From Rhizobium sp. Q54 (GTDB lineage: Bacteria > Pseudomonadota > Alphaproteobacteria > Reyranellales > Reyranellaceae), in assembly GCA_945903635.1 (NCBI GenBank), contig CAMDOT010000014.1, positions 1 through 52,076 of the forward strand: DNA of 52,076 nucleotides, in the 5' to 3' direction. A model generated the notes under the pieces. It was not told the origin of the DNA. It saw only the letters and a program-made list of their open reading frames with translations, and ran no database searches. Both the position numbers and the translations under genes were made by a program. This document shows positions 35,414-44,429 of this stretch, in pieces (position 1 is the stretch's first letter; the number at the start of each line of letters is the position of its first letter).

Positions 35414-37132
35414 ATGGCGGAATTCGACCTTGTGGTGCGTGGCGGCAACGTGGCGGATGGCACCGGTGCTGCGATCACGGAAGCCGACATCGCGGTGAAG
35501 GACGGCCGGATCGCCGCCGTCGGCAAGGTGAGCGGGCAGGGCGCCCAGGAGATCGATGCCAAGGGGCTGCTGGTCACGCCGGGCTTCGTCGACATCCACA
35601 CGCACTACGATGGCCAGGCGACCTGGGATTCGCATCTGCAGCCGTCGAGCTGGCACGGCGTCACCACGGCGGTGATGGGCAATTGCGGCGTCGGCTTTGC
35701 GCCGGTGAAGATCGAGGATCGCCAGCGCCTGATCGAATTGATGGAAGGCGTCGAAGACATTCCCGGCGCGGCGCTCGACGAGGGCTTGAGCTGGTCGTGG
35801 GAATCGTTCGGCCAATATCTCGATGCGCTGGCGGCCAGGCCGCGCGACATGGATCTTGGCGCGCAGTTGCCGCACGGTGCGCTGCGCGTGTTCGTCATGG
35901 GCGAGCGTGCTGCCAAGCTGGAAGAGGCGACGACGGCCGAAGTGGCCCAGATGCGCAAGCTCACGGCCGAGGCGATGCGTGACGGCGCGCTCGGCTTCTC
36001 AACCTCGCGCACCCTCAATCACCGCACGGTGAAGGGCGATCCGACGCCGTCGCTGCGCGCTTCCGAAGAAGAGCTGCTCGGCATCGCGCTCGGCATGAAG
36101 GATGCGGGCCGCGGCGTCATCGAATTCATCTCCGACTTCAACACGCCCAATCCCGAGAGCGAGTTCGAGATGCTCGACCGGCTGCTCACGGCGTCGGGCC
36201 GACCGTTCTCGGTGTCGCTGGCGCAGAGCCACTCGCGCCCCGAGGGCTGGCGCCGCCTGCTCGGCTTGGTCGACGGGCTGGCCGCCAAGGGTCACAACGC
36301 CAAGGCGCAGGTGGCGCCGCGGCCGATCGGCGTGCTGCAGGGCCTGCAGGCGAGCCGCATCCCGTTCTCGATGTGCGCCGCCTACAAGGCGATCCAGCAC
36401 AAGACCGTGGCCGAGCGCCTGGCGATCATGCGCAACCCTGAATTCCGGGCGCAGATCCTGAAGGAGAGCCACGAGCCGTTGCGGTCGGAGATGGCCGCGC
36501 GCCTCACCGACTTCGACCGCATGTTCCCGTTGGGTGATCCGCCGGACTACGAGCCGCCACAGGACAGTTCGCTGGGCGCTCGCGCGCGCCGCGAGAACCG
36601 CGATCCGCGCGAGGTCGTCTACGACTATCTGATCGAGGGCGAGGGCAAGAACTTCATCTTCGCGCCCTTCGCCAACTACGCCGCCTTCAACCTCGATTGC
36701 TGCAGCGAGATGATGCAGAGCCCACACACGCTGATCGGGCTGGGCGACGGCGGCGCGCATGTCGGCCTGATCTCGGACGGCTCGTTCCCGACCTCGCTGC
36801 TGGCCCATTGGGGCCGCGATCGTAAGAGCGGCAAGCTCGACGTGTCTTGGCTGGTCAAGCGTCACACCCAGGACAATGCCAGGGCCGTAGGCCTCAACGA
36901 CCGCGGCGTCGTGGCGGTCGGCAAGAAGGCCGATCTCAACGTCATCGACTTCGACAAGCTCAGGGTCGAGGCGCCGGTGATGAAGTGGGACCTGCCGGCC
37001 GGCGGCAAGCGCCTGCTGCAGAAGGCCCGCGGCTATCGCGCCACCATCGTCTCCGGCGCCGTCACCTATCGCGACGGCGAAGCGACCGGCGCGCTGCCGG
37101 GGCGGCTGGTCAGGGGGCCACAGGCCGGCTAA
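35414..37132 (+). CDS. N-acyl-D-amino-acid deacylase family amidohydrolase
   Basis: Cytoplasmic zinc-dependent deacylase of the amidohydrolase-3 (D-aminoacylase/D-hydantoinase-like) family, 572 residues. Markers are VTPGFVDIHTHYDGQATWD, GNCGVGFAPV, the His-rich SLAQSHSRPEG and DGGAHVGLISDGSFPT near the C-terminus. The long form may act on N-acyl-D-glutamate or other N-acyl-D-amino acids, but the substrate is not determinable. It follows LysE on the same strand and is convergent with three TctC receptor genes, suggesting uptake and use of an acidic compound (inference). Confidence 0.9.
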   Translation: MAEFDLVVRGGNVADGTGAAITEADIAVKDGRIAAVGKVSGQGAQEIDAKGLLVTPGFVDIHTHYDGQATWDSHLQPSSWHGVTTAVMGNCGVGFAPVKIEDRQRLIELMEGVEDIPGAALDEGLSWSWESFGQYLDALAARPRDMDLGAQLPHGALRVFVMGERAAKLEEATTAEVAQMRKLTAEAMRDGALGFSTSRTLNHRTVKGDPTPSLRASEEELLGIALGMKDAGRGVIEFISDFNTPNPESEFEMLDRLLTASGRPFSVSLAQSHSRPEGWRRLLGLVDGLAAKGHNAKAQVAPRPIGVLQGLQASRIPFSMCAAYKAIQHKTVAERLAIMRNPEFRAQILKESHEPLRSEMAARLTDFDRMFPLGDPPDYEPPQDSSLGARARRENRDPREVVYDYLIEGEGKNFIFAPFANYAAFNLDCCSEMMQSPHTLIGLGDGGAHVGLISDGSFPTSLLAHWGRDRKSGKLDVSWLVKRHTQDNARAVGLNDRGVVAVGKKADLNVIDFDKLRVEAPVMKWDLPAGGKRLLQKARGYRATIVSGAVTYRDGEATGALPGRLVRGPQAG

Positions 37133-37157
37133 GCATAGGGAACGACATCGAAAGCGA

Positions 37158-38138
37158 TCAATCGCTCTTGATGTTGTTGTCCTTGATCACCTTGAACCAG
37201 CGTTCCTGTTCGCTCTTCTGGAAGGCGGCGAAGGCTTCGGGGGAGCTGGCCACGATCTCCATGTCGATCAGTTCGGCGAACTTCTGCGCGACGTCGGGGG
37301 AGCGCGCCGCCTTGGTAAGTTCGACGCTCATGCGATCGACGATCGGTCGCGGCGTGCCGGCCGGCACATAGACGCCCCACCAAGAGTAGGTCGGATAGGT
37401 CGTGAGGCCTTGTTCGGCGAGGGTGGGAACGTCCGGCAGGCTGGGCGCGCGCTTGTCGCCGGTGGTCGCGAGCGGCCTGAGCTTGCCGCTGCGGAAGTGC
37501 GGCCGCAGGGCGCCCAGCGTGGTGACGGTGATGTCCGTGACGCCGGCCAGCACATCCTGCACTGTGGGCCCGCCGCCCTTGTAGTAGATCTGGTTGAGCT
37601 CGAAGCCGTTCGCCTTCTGCAGGTAGGCAGCCAGCAGCAGCGCGCCGCTCGCCGACAGCAAACCGACGCTCACCTTGCCGGGCCGCGCCTTCGCATCGGC
37701 GACGGCGTCGCTCATGGTGCGGTAAGGACGGTCGGGATGGCAGGCGACGGCGAGCGGTGCGCGGCCGACCAGCATCACGCCGAAGAGGTCGGAGTCGGTG
37801 TAGGGAAGGTTCGGCGTGAAGGCAGGACTGAGGATGTGACTGTCGAAAGTGATCATCCAGGTCTGGCCGTCAGGCGCCGCCTTGGCCGCGATGGCGGCAC
37901 CGATCGCGCCGGCGGCCCCCGGCTTGTTGTCGATCACCGTCGCCCAGCCGGTGTTGTCGCTGACCTTGGCGGCAAGAAGACGGGCCACCGGATCGGTGGT
38001 GCCGCCGGGCGGGAAGGGCACGACGACGCGGATCGGGCCCTTGGGCCATTCCGCCCCCTTGTCCAAGTTCTGGGCGCGGACGATGGCCGGTGCGATCAAC
38101 GACGCCGTTGTGCCGGCAAGAAGGGTACGCCGGCGCAT
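37158..38138 (-). CDS. Tripartite tricarboxylate transporter receptor TctC-like 1
   Basis: Periplasmic Bug-family solute receptor (326 residues) of the type used by tripartite tricarboxylate transporters. A twin-Arg N-terminus MRRRTLLAG and a hydrophobic stretch form a Tat-like signal. The mature part has WPKGPIRVVVPFPPGGTTDPVARLL and DNKPGAAGAIGAAIAAKAAPDGQTWM, the family pattern that binds a carboxylate. I prefer ATG at 38138, 7 bases after GGGAG; an in-frame TTG at 38144 overlaps the preceding TctC stop. No TctA/TctB membrane genes are present in the window. Confidence 0.92.
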   Translation of the reverse strand: MRRRTLLAGTTASLIAPAIVRAQNLDKGAEWPKGPIRVVVPFPPGGTTDPVARLLAAKVSDNTGWATVIDNKPGAAGAIGAAIAAKAAPDGQTWMITFDSHILSPAFTPNLPYTDSDLFGVMLVGRAPLAVACHPDRPYRTMSDAVADAKARPGKVSVGLLSASGALLLAAYLQKANGFELNQIYYKGGGPTVQDVLAGVTDITVTTLGALRPHFRSGKLRPLATTGDKRAPSLPDVPTLAEQGLTTYPTYSWWGVYVPAGTPRPIVDRMSVELTKAARSPDVAQKFAELIDMEIVASSPEAFAAFQKSEQERWFKVIKDNNIKSD

Positions 38139-38140
38139 GC

Positions 38141-39118
38141 TCAATCTCCCTTGATGTCGTTATCCTTGATGATCTTGAACCAGCGCTCCTGCTCGCTCTT
38201 CTGATAGGTGGCGAAAGCCTCGGGCGAGCTGGTCAGGATTTCCATGTTGAACTGCTCGACGAATTTCTGCGTGACGTCGGGCGAGCGCACCGCCTTGGTG
38301 ATTTCGGCATGCATGCGATCGATGATCGGCCGCGGCGTGCCGGTCGGTGCGTAGACACCCCACCAGGCGTAAGACGGGAAGCCCTTGATGCCCTGCTCGA
38401 TGAGGGTGGGTGTGTCGGGCAGCGCTGGCGTACGCTTCTCGCCGGTCACCGCGATGGCCCGGACCTTGTTCGAGCGAATATGGGGACTGAAGGAAGCGAG
38501 GCTCCCGATCGCCACGTCGGTGACGCCGGCCAGGATGTCCTGGTTCATCGGCCCGCCGCCCTTGTAGGGGATCAGGTTGAGGTCGACGTCGTTCTCCTTC
38601 TTGATGAAGGTCATCAGCACCAACGCCTGGCTGGCCGCCAGCACGCCCATGCTGACCTTGCCAGGCCGCTTCTTCGCGTCGGCAACGGCGTCGGCAAAGG
38701 TCTTGTAGGGCCGATCGGGGTGCGCGCAGATCGCCTGCGGCGTGCGCCCGATCTCCATGACGTTGAACAGTTCGGAGTCCTTGTAGGGCAGGCTGGGTGC
38801 GAAGGCCGGATTGAGGATGTGGCTGTCGAAGGTGATCATCCACGTCTGGCCGTCGGGCGGCGATTTGGCGGCAATCGACGAGCCGACCACGCCGGTGCCG
38901 CCCGGCTTGTTGTCGACGATGATGTTCCAGCCGGTGAGTTCGATCAGCTTGGCCTGGATGATGCGCGCCACCGGATCGGTCGAGCCGCCCGGTGGGAAGG
39001 GCACGATGAATTTGATCTGTCCCTTGGGCCAGTCGCCCTGCGCCCTCAGGAGGCCGGGCGCGCCCAAGGTGGCGGCGGCGGCGCCCACGATCAGCGAGCG
39101 GCGTTGAAGCGTCGTCAT
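38141..39118 (-). CDS. Tripartite tricarboxylate transporter receptor TctC-like 2
   Basis: Second Bug/TctC-type periplasmic receptor (325 residues), with an N-terminal Arg pair (QRRSLIVGAAAAT) of Tat-like type. Family features are WPKGQIKFIVPFPPGGSTDPVARII and DNKPGGTGVVGSSIAAKSPPDGQTWMITF. It is very like receptor 1 in its C-terminus (YQKSEQERWFKIIKDNDIKGD) and is the nearest paralogue. Its ligand may differ in detail. It precedes receptor 1 with an overlap at the stop and follows a stretch containing a scar of a VOC gene tail. Confidence 0.93.
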   Translation of the reverse strand: MTTLQRRSLIVGAAAATLGAPGLLRAQGDWPKGQIKFIVPFPPGGSTDPVARIIQAKLIELTGWNIIVDNKPGGTGVVGSSIAAKSPPDGQTWMITFDSHILNPAFAPSLPYKDSELFNVMEIGRTPQAICAHPDRPYKTFADAVADAKKRPGKVSMGVLAASQALVLMTFIKKENDVDLNLIPYKGGGPMNQDILAGVTDVAIGSLASFSPHIRSNKVRAIAVTGEKRTPALPDTPTLIEQGIKGFPSYAWWGVYAPTGTPRPIIDRMHAEITKAVRSPDVTQKFVEQFNMEILTSSPEAFATYQKSEQERWFKIIKDNDIKGD

Positions 39119-39159
39119 GAAAGTCCTCCCAGCCCCGATTGTTGCAGCCGGAACTACAA

Positions 39160-39197
39160 CATCGCCGGCCGGAAATCGAGAAGGGATTGCCGTCGGG
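39160..39197 (-). pseudogene. Remnant of a VOC gene 3' end between TctC genes
   Basis: About 38 bases here match, with about four substitutions and a one-base gap, the last 41 bases of the intact VOC gene (40297-40337), including the codons for GNPFSIS. The copy lies upstream of TctC 2, just as the intact VOC gene lies upstream of TctC 3, and has no usable frame. It looks like the junction left by tandem duplication of a [VOC tail + TctC] unit. Confidence 0.6.
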
Positions 39198-39215
39198 TCG
39201 CGACGGCGAGCTGTG

Positions 39216-40208
39216 TCATCCAGCCTTCAGATTGTTTTCCTGGATCACCTTGGCCCAGAATGCCCGTTCCTTGCTCGTGAACGCGGCGAACTGCTCGGGC
39301 GAGTTCAGCACGACTTCCATGTCGAACTGATCGACGAACTTCTGCGTGACGTCGGGTGCTCGCACGGCCTTGGAGATCTCGGCGTGCATGCGAGCGACGA
39401 TCGGCTTCGGCGTGCCGGTTGGGGCATAGACGCCCCACCAGGCATATGAGGGTGTGGCCTTGAGGCCTTGCTCGATGAGCGTCGGCACGTCCGGCATGAG
39501 CTTGCTGCGCTTCTCGCCGGTGACGGCGACGAGCTTGAGCTTGCCAGCCCGTACGTGCGGCATGGAGTTGGCGAGACTCGACACCGAGAGGTCGATGACG
39601 CCAGCCAGGGCGTCCTGATAGAGCGGCCCGCCCCCCTTGTAAGGGATGTAGTTCAGCTGGAAGCCGTTCTCCCTCTGCAGGAAGGCGATGAAGATCTGGG
39701 CGAGGCTGGAGCCAAGCGATCCGATGCTGATCTTGCCGGGCTCTGCCTTGGCCGCCTTCACCGCCTCGGCGAAGGTGTTGTAGGGCCGCGTCGGATGAGC
39801 GGCGATGCCCTGAGCGCTGCGCCCGATTTGCATGACCGGCGTGAGCTCGCTGTCGTTGTACGGCAGCGGCAAACCCCACAGCGTATGCAGGATGTGATTG
39901 TCGAACACGAACAGCCAGGTGTTGCCGTCGGGCGGTGACTTGGCCGCGACCGTGGCGCCGACGACGCCGCTGCCGCCGGCTTTGTTGTCGACGACGACAT
40001 TCCAGCCGGTGTTCTCAATGAGCTTGGCCTGGATGATCCGGGTGATCGGATCGAGCGAGCCGCCCGGCGGGAACGGCACGACGAACTTGATCGGGCCTTT
40101 GGGCCAGTCGGCCGCCTTGTCGGTGCTTTGGGCATTGGTGAGGACGGGTACGCTTAGAGTCGTGGCAATGGTGCCAGCCAGTACGGCGCGGCGGCGCAGC
40201 TCGGACAT
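39216..40208 (-). CDS. Tripartite tricarboxylate transporter receptor TctC-like 3
   Basis: Third Bug/TctC-type receptor (330 residues). The N-terminus MSELRRRAVLAGT is Tat-like, and the mature part carries WPKGPIKFVVPFPPGGSLDPITRII and DNKAGGSGVVGATVAAKSPPDGNTW. Its C-terminus (FAAFTSKERAFWAKVIQENNLKAG) is the most divergent of the three, so it is the older copy or has a different ligand. A good ribosome-binding site (GGGAGG) is 7 bases upstream of the ATG. It follows the VOC gene in the same direction. Confidence 0.93.
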   Translation of the reverse strand: MSELRRRAVLAGTIATTLSVPVLTNAQSTDKAADWPKGPIKFVVPFPPGGSLDPITRIIQAKLIENTGWNVVVDNKAGGSGVVGATVAAKSPPDGNTWLFVFDNHILHTLWGLPLPYNDSELTPVMQIGRSAQGIAAHPTRPYNTFAEAVKAAKAEPGKISIGSLGSSLAQIFIAFLQRENGFQLNYIPYKGGGPLYQDALAGVIDLSVSSLANSMPHVRAGKLKLVAVTGEKRSKLMPDVPTLIEQGLKATPSYAWWGVYAPTGTPKPIVARMHAEISKAVRAPDVTQKFVDQFDMEVVLNSPEQFAAFTSKERAFWAKVIQENNLKAG

Positions 40209-40295
40209 TTTAGCCTCCCAGACAACGTCTTGTTATTCGGGGAGCCTACGCTTGCGCGGTCGGGGCGCAACAAATTTCTGCCATGCGGAATCCAA

Positions 40296-40634
40296 TCATC
40301 GCCGATCGGAAATTGAGAAGGGATTGCCATCGGGATCCTTGCCTTCGCAGCGGATGAGACCGCCGCCCGTCATCAGCTTGGACATTTTTGCCCCGCGATC
40401 GATCATCTCCTGCCGGGCAGCCGCGATGTCGCTTGCCCAGAAGCCGAGCTTGGGGGGACGCTTGCCGGTCGCCGAGGTGCCGTTGTGGAGGGCGATGACG
40501 CAGCCGTTGGCGTCGAACTCCTTCCAGCCCGGCTCGTCCTTGTGCAGCTTCAGCCCCAGGGTGTCGCGGTAGAAGGTGACCATGCCGGGCATGTTCTTGG
40601 TGAAAAACACGATCCGGCGCAGGGAAAGGGCCAT
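40296..40634 (-). CDS. VOC (glyoxalase/bleomycin-resistance) family protein
   Basis: Small beta-alpha-beta-beta-beta metalloprotein-fold protein of 112 residues. It begins [30 protein letters not shown] and ends [15 protein letters not shown], a standard VOC module. Metal ligands are not certain. The ATG at 40634 follows GGAGG with 7-base spacing; the longer frame is rejected. It heads the leftward run with TctC 3, and part of its 3' end recurs upstream of TctC 2. The function is unknown. Confidence 0.87.
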   Translation of the reverse strand: MALSLRRIVFFTKNMPGMVTFYRDTLGLKLHKDEPGWKEFDANGCVIALHNGTSATGKRPPKLGFWASDIAAARQEMIDRGAKMSKLMTGGGLIRCEGKDPDGNPFSISDRR

Positions 40635-40680
40635 GGAATTGCCTCCTCGAGGGCCGGCAGCAGGACACGAAACGTTTTTT

Positions 40681-40709
40681 TTGCCAAGCACGTCCAAAGT
40701 CCCTATTTA
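40681..40709 (+). promoter_or_regulatory. Candidate promoter of gatB, possibly leaderless
   Basis: TTGCCA and TATTTA are separated by 17 bases. The -10 element ends 6 bases before the gatB ATG, so transcription would start at or next to the A of the ATG. No clear ribosome-binding site precedes gatB, which fits a leaderless message. Confidence 0.4.
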
Positions 40710-40715
40710 CCGGGA

Positions 40716-42164
40716 ATGTCACTGATCAAAGGCGAAACTGGCGAGTGGGAAATCGTCCTCGGGCTGGAAGTCCATGCCCAGGTCATTTCCGAGGCCAAGC
40801 TCTTCTCCGGCGCTCCGACCACGTTCGGCGCCGACCCCAACACCCAGGTGTCGCTGGTCGATGCCGCCATGCCCGGCATGCTGCCCGTCATCAACGAGCG
40901 CTGCGTCGAGCAGGCGGTGCGAACCGGCCTCGGGCTGAACGCCCAGATCCACCTGCGCTCGGTGTTCGACCGCAAGAACTACTTCTATGCCGACCTGCCG
41001 GCTGGCTACCAGATCTCGCAGTTCAAGGACCCGATCGTGGGCGAGGGCGTGGTCGAGATCGACCTGGCCGACGGCACGACCAAGAACATCGGGATCGAGC
41101 GCCTGCATCTCGAGCAGGATGCCGGCAAGAGCCTGCACGACCAGCACCCGAGCCAGACCTATGTCGACCTGAACAGGTCGGGCGTGGCGTTGATGGAAAT
41201 CGTCAGCCGGCCCGACATGCGCAATGCCGACGAGGCGGCGGCCTACCTCACCAAACTGCGCTCGATCGTGCGCTATCTCGGCACCTGCGACGGCAACATG
41301 GACGAGGGCTCCATGCGCTGCGACGTCAACGTCTCGGTGCGAAAGCCCGGCGCCGACCTCGGCACGCGCTGCGAGATCAAGAACGTGAATTCGATCCGCT
41401 ACGTGAAGCAGGCGATCGAGTACGAGGCGCGGCGCCAGGTCGAGATCATCGAGGGCGGTGGCAAGATCGTGCAGGAGACGCGCCTGTACGATCCTGGCCG
41501 CAACGAGACCCGCTCGATGCGCTCCAAGGAGGACGCGCACGACTATCGTTATTTCCCCGATCCCGACCTGCTGCCGCTGGTGCTGACGCAGGCGTTCGTC
41601 GATGGCATCAGGAAGAGCCTGCCCGAATTGCCCGATGCACGGAAAGCGCGGTTCATCAAGGAATACGGTCTGACGCCCTACGATGCGGGCGTGCTGGTCC
41701 TCGAGAAGGAGACAGCGGCGTTCTTTGACACGGTGGCCAAGGGCCGCGACGCGAAGGAAGCCGTGAAGCTCGTCACGGGCGATTTCTTCGCGATGCTGAA
41801 CCGGCGTGGCGCCACGATCGCGGAGTCGCCGATCAAGGCGGAGCATCTCGGCAAGTTGCTCGACCTGCAGGCCGACGGCACGATCTCCGGCCGCATCGCC
41901 AAGGATCTGTTCGTCGCCATGGAAGAGACCGGCAAGGACCCGGCGGCCCTGGTCGAGGAGCGCGGCCTGAGGCAGGTCACCGACACCGGCGCCATCGAGG
42001 CCGCCATCAAGGCGGTGATTGACGCCAACCCGGGGCAGGTCACGGCCTACAAGGCCAAACCCACCCTGATGGGCTGGTTCGTCGGTCAGGTCATGAAGTC
42101 GACCGGCGGCAAGGCCAACCCCAAGATCGTGAACGAACTCCTGAAGAAAGCGCTCGACGCCTGA
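40716..42164 (+). CDS. gatB: Asp/Glu-tRNA amidotransferase subunit B
   Basis: Transamidase and kinase subunit (482 residues) of GatCAB. The sequence carries [52 protein letters not shown] and [30 protein letters not shown], with the C-terminal YqeY-like tail ending [13 protein letters not shown]. All are diagnostic. The ATG at 40716 was chosen by homology; the frame extends further upstream into the divergent VOC region. It is separated from gatC-gatA by 6 kb. Confidence 0.96.
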   Translation: MSLIKGETGEWEIVLGLEVHAQVISEAKLFSGAPTTFGADPNTQVSLVDAAMPGMLPVINERCVEQAVRTGLGLNAQIHLRSVFDRKNYFYADLPAGYQISQFKDPIVGEGVVEIDLADGTTKNIGIERLHLEQDAGKSLHDQHPSQTYVDLNRSGVALMEIVSRPDMRNADEAAAYLTKLRSIVRYLGTCDGNMDEGSMRCDVNVSVRKPGADLGTRCEIKNVNSIRYVKQAIEYEARRQVEIIEGGGKIVQETRLYDPGRNETRSMRSKEDAHDYRYFPDPDLLPLVLTQAFVDGIRKSLPELPDARKARFIKEYGLTPYDAGVLVLEKETAAFFDTVAKGRDAKEAVKLVTGDFFAMLNRRGATIAESPIKAEHLGKLLDLQADGTISGRIAKDLFVAMEETGKDPAALVEERGLRQVTDTGAIEAAIKAVIDANPGQVTAYKAKPTLMGWFVGQVMKSTGGKANPKIVNELLKKALDA

Positions 42165-42183
42165 CACTTCTCCGGCGTCGAGC
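42152..42183. terminator. Inverted repeat between convergent gatB and the channel gene
   Basis: GCTCGACGCC and GGCGTCGAGC are perfect 10-base arms with a 12-base loop, overlapping the gatB stop and facing the 3' end of the leftward channel gene. No T-run follows, so it may act as a bidirectional but weak terminator or 3' protector. Confidence 0.5.
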
Positions 42184-42198
42184 CGCTCCTCCGGCTGC

Positions 42199-43299
42199 TC
42201 AGGCCATGGCGACGAGGATCACCGAGGCGCCGGTGACCAGCATCAGCAGCGGCACCGCCCAGATCAGGAACAGGTAGAGCTGTTCCTGGACGTAGCGACC
42301 GAACCATCGTCCGACCACATTGAAACGGAACATCAGCACGTTGATCATCAGGGCGATGCCGAGGGCCATGTAGTTCAGCGCGAACAGCCGGCTCACGGGG
42401 TTATCGCCCGAGCCAAGCAACTGGTAAGTCGAATTGACGGTGAAGTTCAGCGCGATCACCGCGAACAATCCGCCAACGATCAGGTTGACGAACTCGAAGG
42501 TCTCGATCTGGAAAACGCCATCCTCGACGCGGTTCAGCCAGATGCCGAGCAGCGGGATCAGCAGCGAAGCGAACAGCGGAATGAAGATCGAGGCGATGAT
42601 GGGGGCGGGCACACGCTTGATTTCCAGCGAGGCGACGACGCCTGAGTGCGTCGCACCGTACCAGCCGGGCAGCGACTCAGCCGCCAATTCGACCGGCCCG
42701 ATCTCCCAGCCATCCAGGCTGGCGGATCGGGCGGGGCGGCTGAAATCGAGATCGTCCTGCTCGTATTCCAAGGCCACGACGTCGGCCGTCTGATCCCGCA
42801 CCGCCAGCTCGATCCGCAGATCCTGCCGGTCGAAGGGAAAGCGGCCGACATCGACCGGTACCGCGAACTCGCCGGTGATCCGGCGCGTGAGCTCGACCTG
42901 GCCGTCGGGATAAAGCCGCAGGCCGAGTGCTGAATAGCTCGAGTCGCCGCGCTGGTTGACGACATCCACGTTGGGCGCCCAGAGTTCGGTGAGCTGGGCT
43001 TGCGCGTCGGCACCGCGCAGGACCTTCGGCGGACCATTGGCTTCCGCTGCCGGCTTACGCAGGCGAATATCGACCCAGCGCAGGCGAAGATCGACGGTGG
43101 CCTTGAACGAGCCGGTGTTCTCGCTGAACGACTCGATAGCGAGAAATGCCACGCCGACCTTGACCTGGACAGGAAGCCCCTTGCCGGTGGGCACGCCGGG
43201 GCGCGGCGGGTCGGCGGCCATCGCCGTCGCGAAAGCTGCCGTCACCCAGAACATCCAGGCGAGGGTCGCATACCGGACGACGGTGAGAATCGCCGACAT
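42199..43299 (-). CDS. Pentameric ligand-gated ion channel homologue (Cys-loop/Pro-loop receptor family)
   Basis: Prokaryotic relative of nicotinic/GABA receptors, 366 residues. A signal peptide (about 1-28) precedes an extracellular beta-sandwich: SFKATVDLRLRWVDIRL, LWAPNVDVVNQ, and the signature loop VGRFPFDRQDLRIEL (residues 151-165) without the cysteine pair, as in GLIC and ELIC. Four membrane helices follow: M1 about 232-254, pore-lining M2 about 267-290 (VNLIVGGLFAVIALNFTVNS), M3 about 303-324, M4 about 340-365. The start shares a base with the stop of the Cache gene (TGATG), so the two are translationally coupled. The ligand and ion selectivity are unknown. Confidence 0.88.
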   Translation of the reverse strand: MSAILTVVRYATLAWMFWVTAAFATAMAADPPRPGVPTGKGLPVQVKVGVAFLAIESFSENTGSFKATVDLRLRWVDIRLRKPAAEANGPPKVLRGADAQAQLTELWAPNVDVVNQRGDSSYSALGLRLYPDGQVELTRRITGEFAVPVDVGRFPFDRQDLRIELAVRDQTADVVALEYEQDDLDFSRPARSASLDGWEIGPVELAAESLPGWYGATHSGVVASLEIKRVPAPIIASIFIPLFASLLIPLLGIWLNRVEDGVFQIETFEFVNLIVGGLFAVIALNFTVNSTYQLLGSGDNPVSRLFALNYMALGIALMINVLMFRFNVVGRWFGRYVQEQLYLFLIWAVPLLMLVTGASVILVAMA

Positions 43300-44429
43300 C
43301 ACGCCGCGCCCCCGATGCGTGTCCGGATGCGTTCGTAGTGATCGGAGAGGCGGCGGATCTCGGGGCAGAATTTGTCGGCATCCTCCGCCGCCGCCTCTGT
43401 ACGTTCGCCGGCAGCGATGGCGGCAAAGCGCCGGTCGAGCACGTCGAGCGGGCGCAGCAGGAAACCGCGCACGACGACGATGATCGCGCCCGACAGCAGC
43501 ACGATGGCGAAGATCGCCAGGCAGATCTGCCAGACGAGGGACTGCCCGGCCGCGGCGCGCGAACCGCTGAAGTCGCGCGCCACCGCGATCACGCCCAGCG
43601 GAACGCCGGCGCCGTCGCGCAACGGCACCAGCAGAACGCCATAGGGCACGTCCTTGGCGTCGCGCGCATAGTGCACGGGCTCGTTCGCCGCGGAGATGTC
43701 GGCATCGCTCGCGAGGTCCCGCATCAGCACGCCATTGGTGGTGTAGAGGCGGATGAAGCGGCCGACACGGTTCTGGTCGCTCAACACCGCCGGATTGATG
43801 CCGCGCGCGAACTGGCGCAGCGGCTTCTCCTCGATGAACACCGAGAAGTCCAGCCCGTAGGCTGCCTTCAGCCCATTGATGATCGGCGCGAAGGCCAGGC
43901 CGAACTCGAAGCTGCCGACCTGCTGGCCCTGCTCGCCGATCACCGGGGCGACACCGAAGATGGCCGGTCCGCCGGCGGCGATCGCCAATCCCTTGCGCGC
44001 CGCGTGCTCGCGATTCACCGCCACGACCATCGGCCGGAACGCCGTGAGGTCGTCGCCGAACTGTGTCGGGGCGTGCAACCGCAACAGCGACTGCGCTGGC
44101 GCGACGTGGAACTGCGCCTGGTCGACGCCGCGCCGGTCGCGCTGGATGGCGAACATATCGTCGTACTCCGCCAGCAGCTTGTCGCGGTCTTTCGCTGCCA
44201 CCGCCTGCTTCGTCAACGGCAGCGAGGCGATGATGTCGGCGCGGGCCAGCGCCTCCTCGCCGGCACTGCGCAGCGCGGTGTCGACAATCGACTGCATCAG
44301 CTGGAACTGGCTCTGCTCGACCGAGGCCGTGAGCCCGCTGAACAGCCGGGTCGACAGGAAGGTCAGACCGGTAATGACGATCACAACCGCGGCGATCAGC
44401 GCCGCCGGCGCGCTCCGGCGAAATGTCAT
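43299..44429 (-). CDS. Double-Cache membrane sensor without output domain
   Basis: Bitopic inner-membrane protein, 376 residues. A first membrane helix (about 8-30) is followed by a periplasmic double-Cache domain (about 35-298) resembling the dCache_3 family of chemoreceptors (FHVAPAQSLLRLHAPTQFGDDLTAFR, then VFIEEKPLRQFARG). A second helix (about 299-320) leads to a partial HAMP-like segment (RPLDVLDRRFAAIAAGERT), and the protein then ends. No methyl-accepting, kinase, GGDEF or phosphatase domain is present. GGGGGA precedes the ATG. Its stop overlaps the channel start, so it is plausibly an accessory ligand sensor for the channel (inference). Confidence 0.85.
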   Translation of the reverse strand: MTFRRSAPAALIAAVVIVITGLTFLSTRLFSGLTASVEQSQFQLMQSIVDTALRSAGEEALARADIIASLPLTKQAVAAKDRDKLLAEYDDMFAIQRDRRGVDQAQFHVAPAQSLLRLHAPTQFGDDLTAFRPMVVAVNREHAARKGLAIAAGGPAIFGVAPVIGEQGQQVGSFEFGLAFAPIINGLKAAYGLDFSVFIEEKPLRQFARGINPAVLSDQNRVGRFIRLYTTNGVLMRDLASDADISAANEPVHYARDAKDVPYGVLLVPLRDGAGVPLGVIAVARDFSGSRAAAGQSLVWQICLAIFAIVLLSGAIIVVVRGFLLRPLDVLDRRFAAIAAGERTEAAAEDADKFCPEIRRLSDHYERIRTRIGGAA

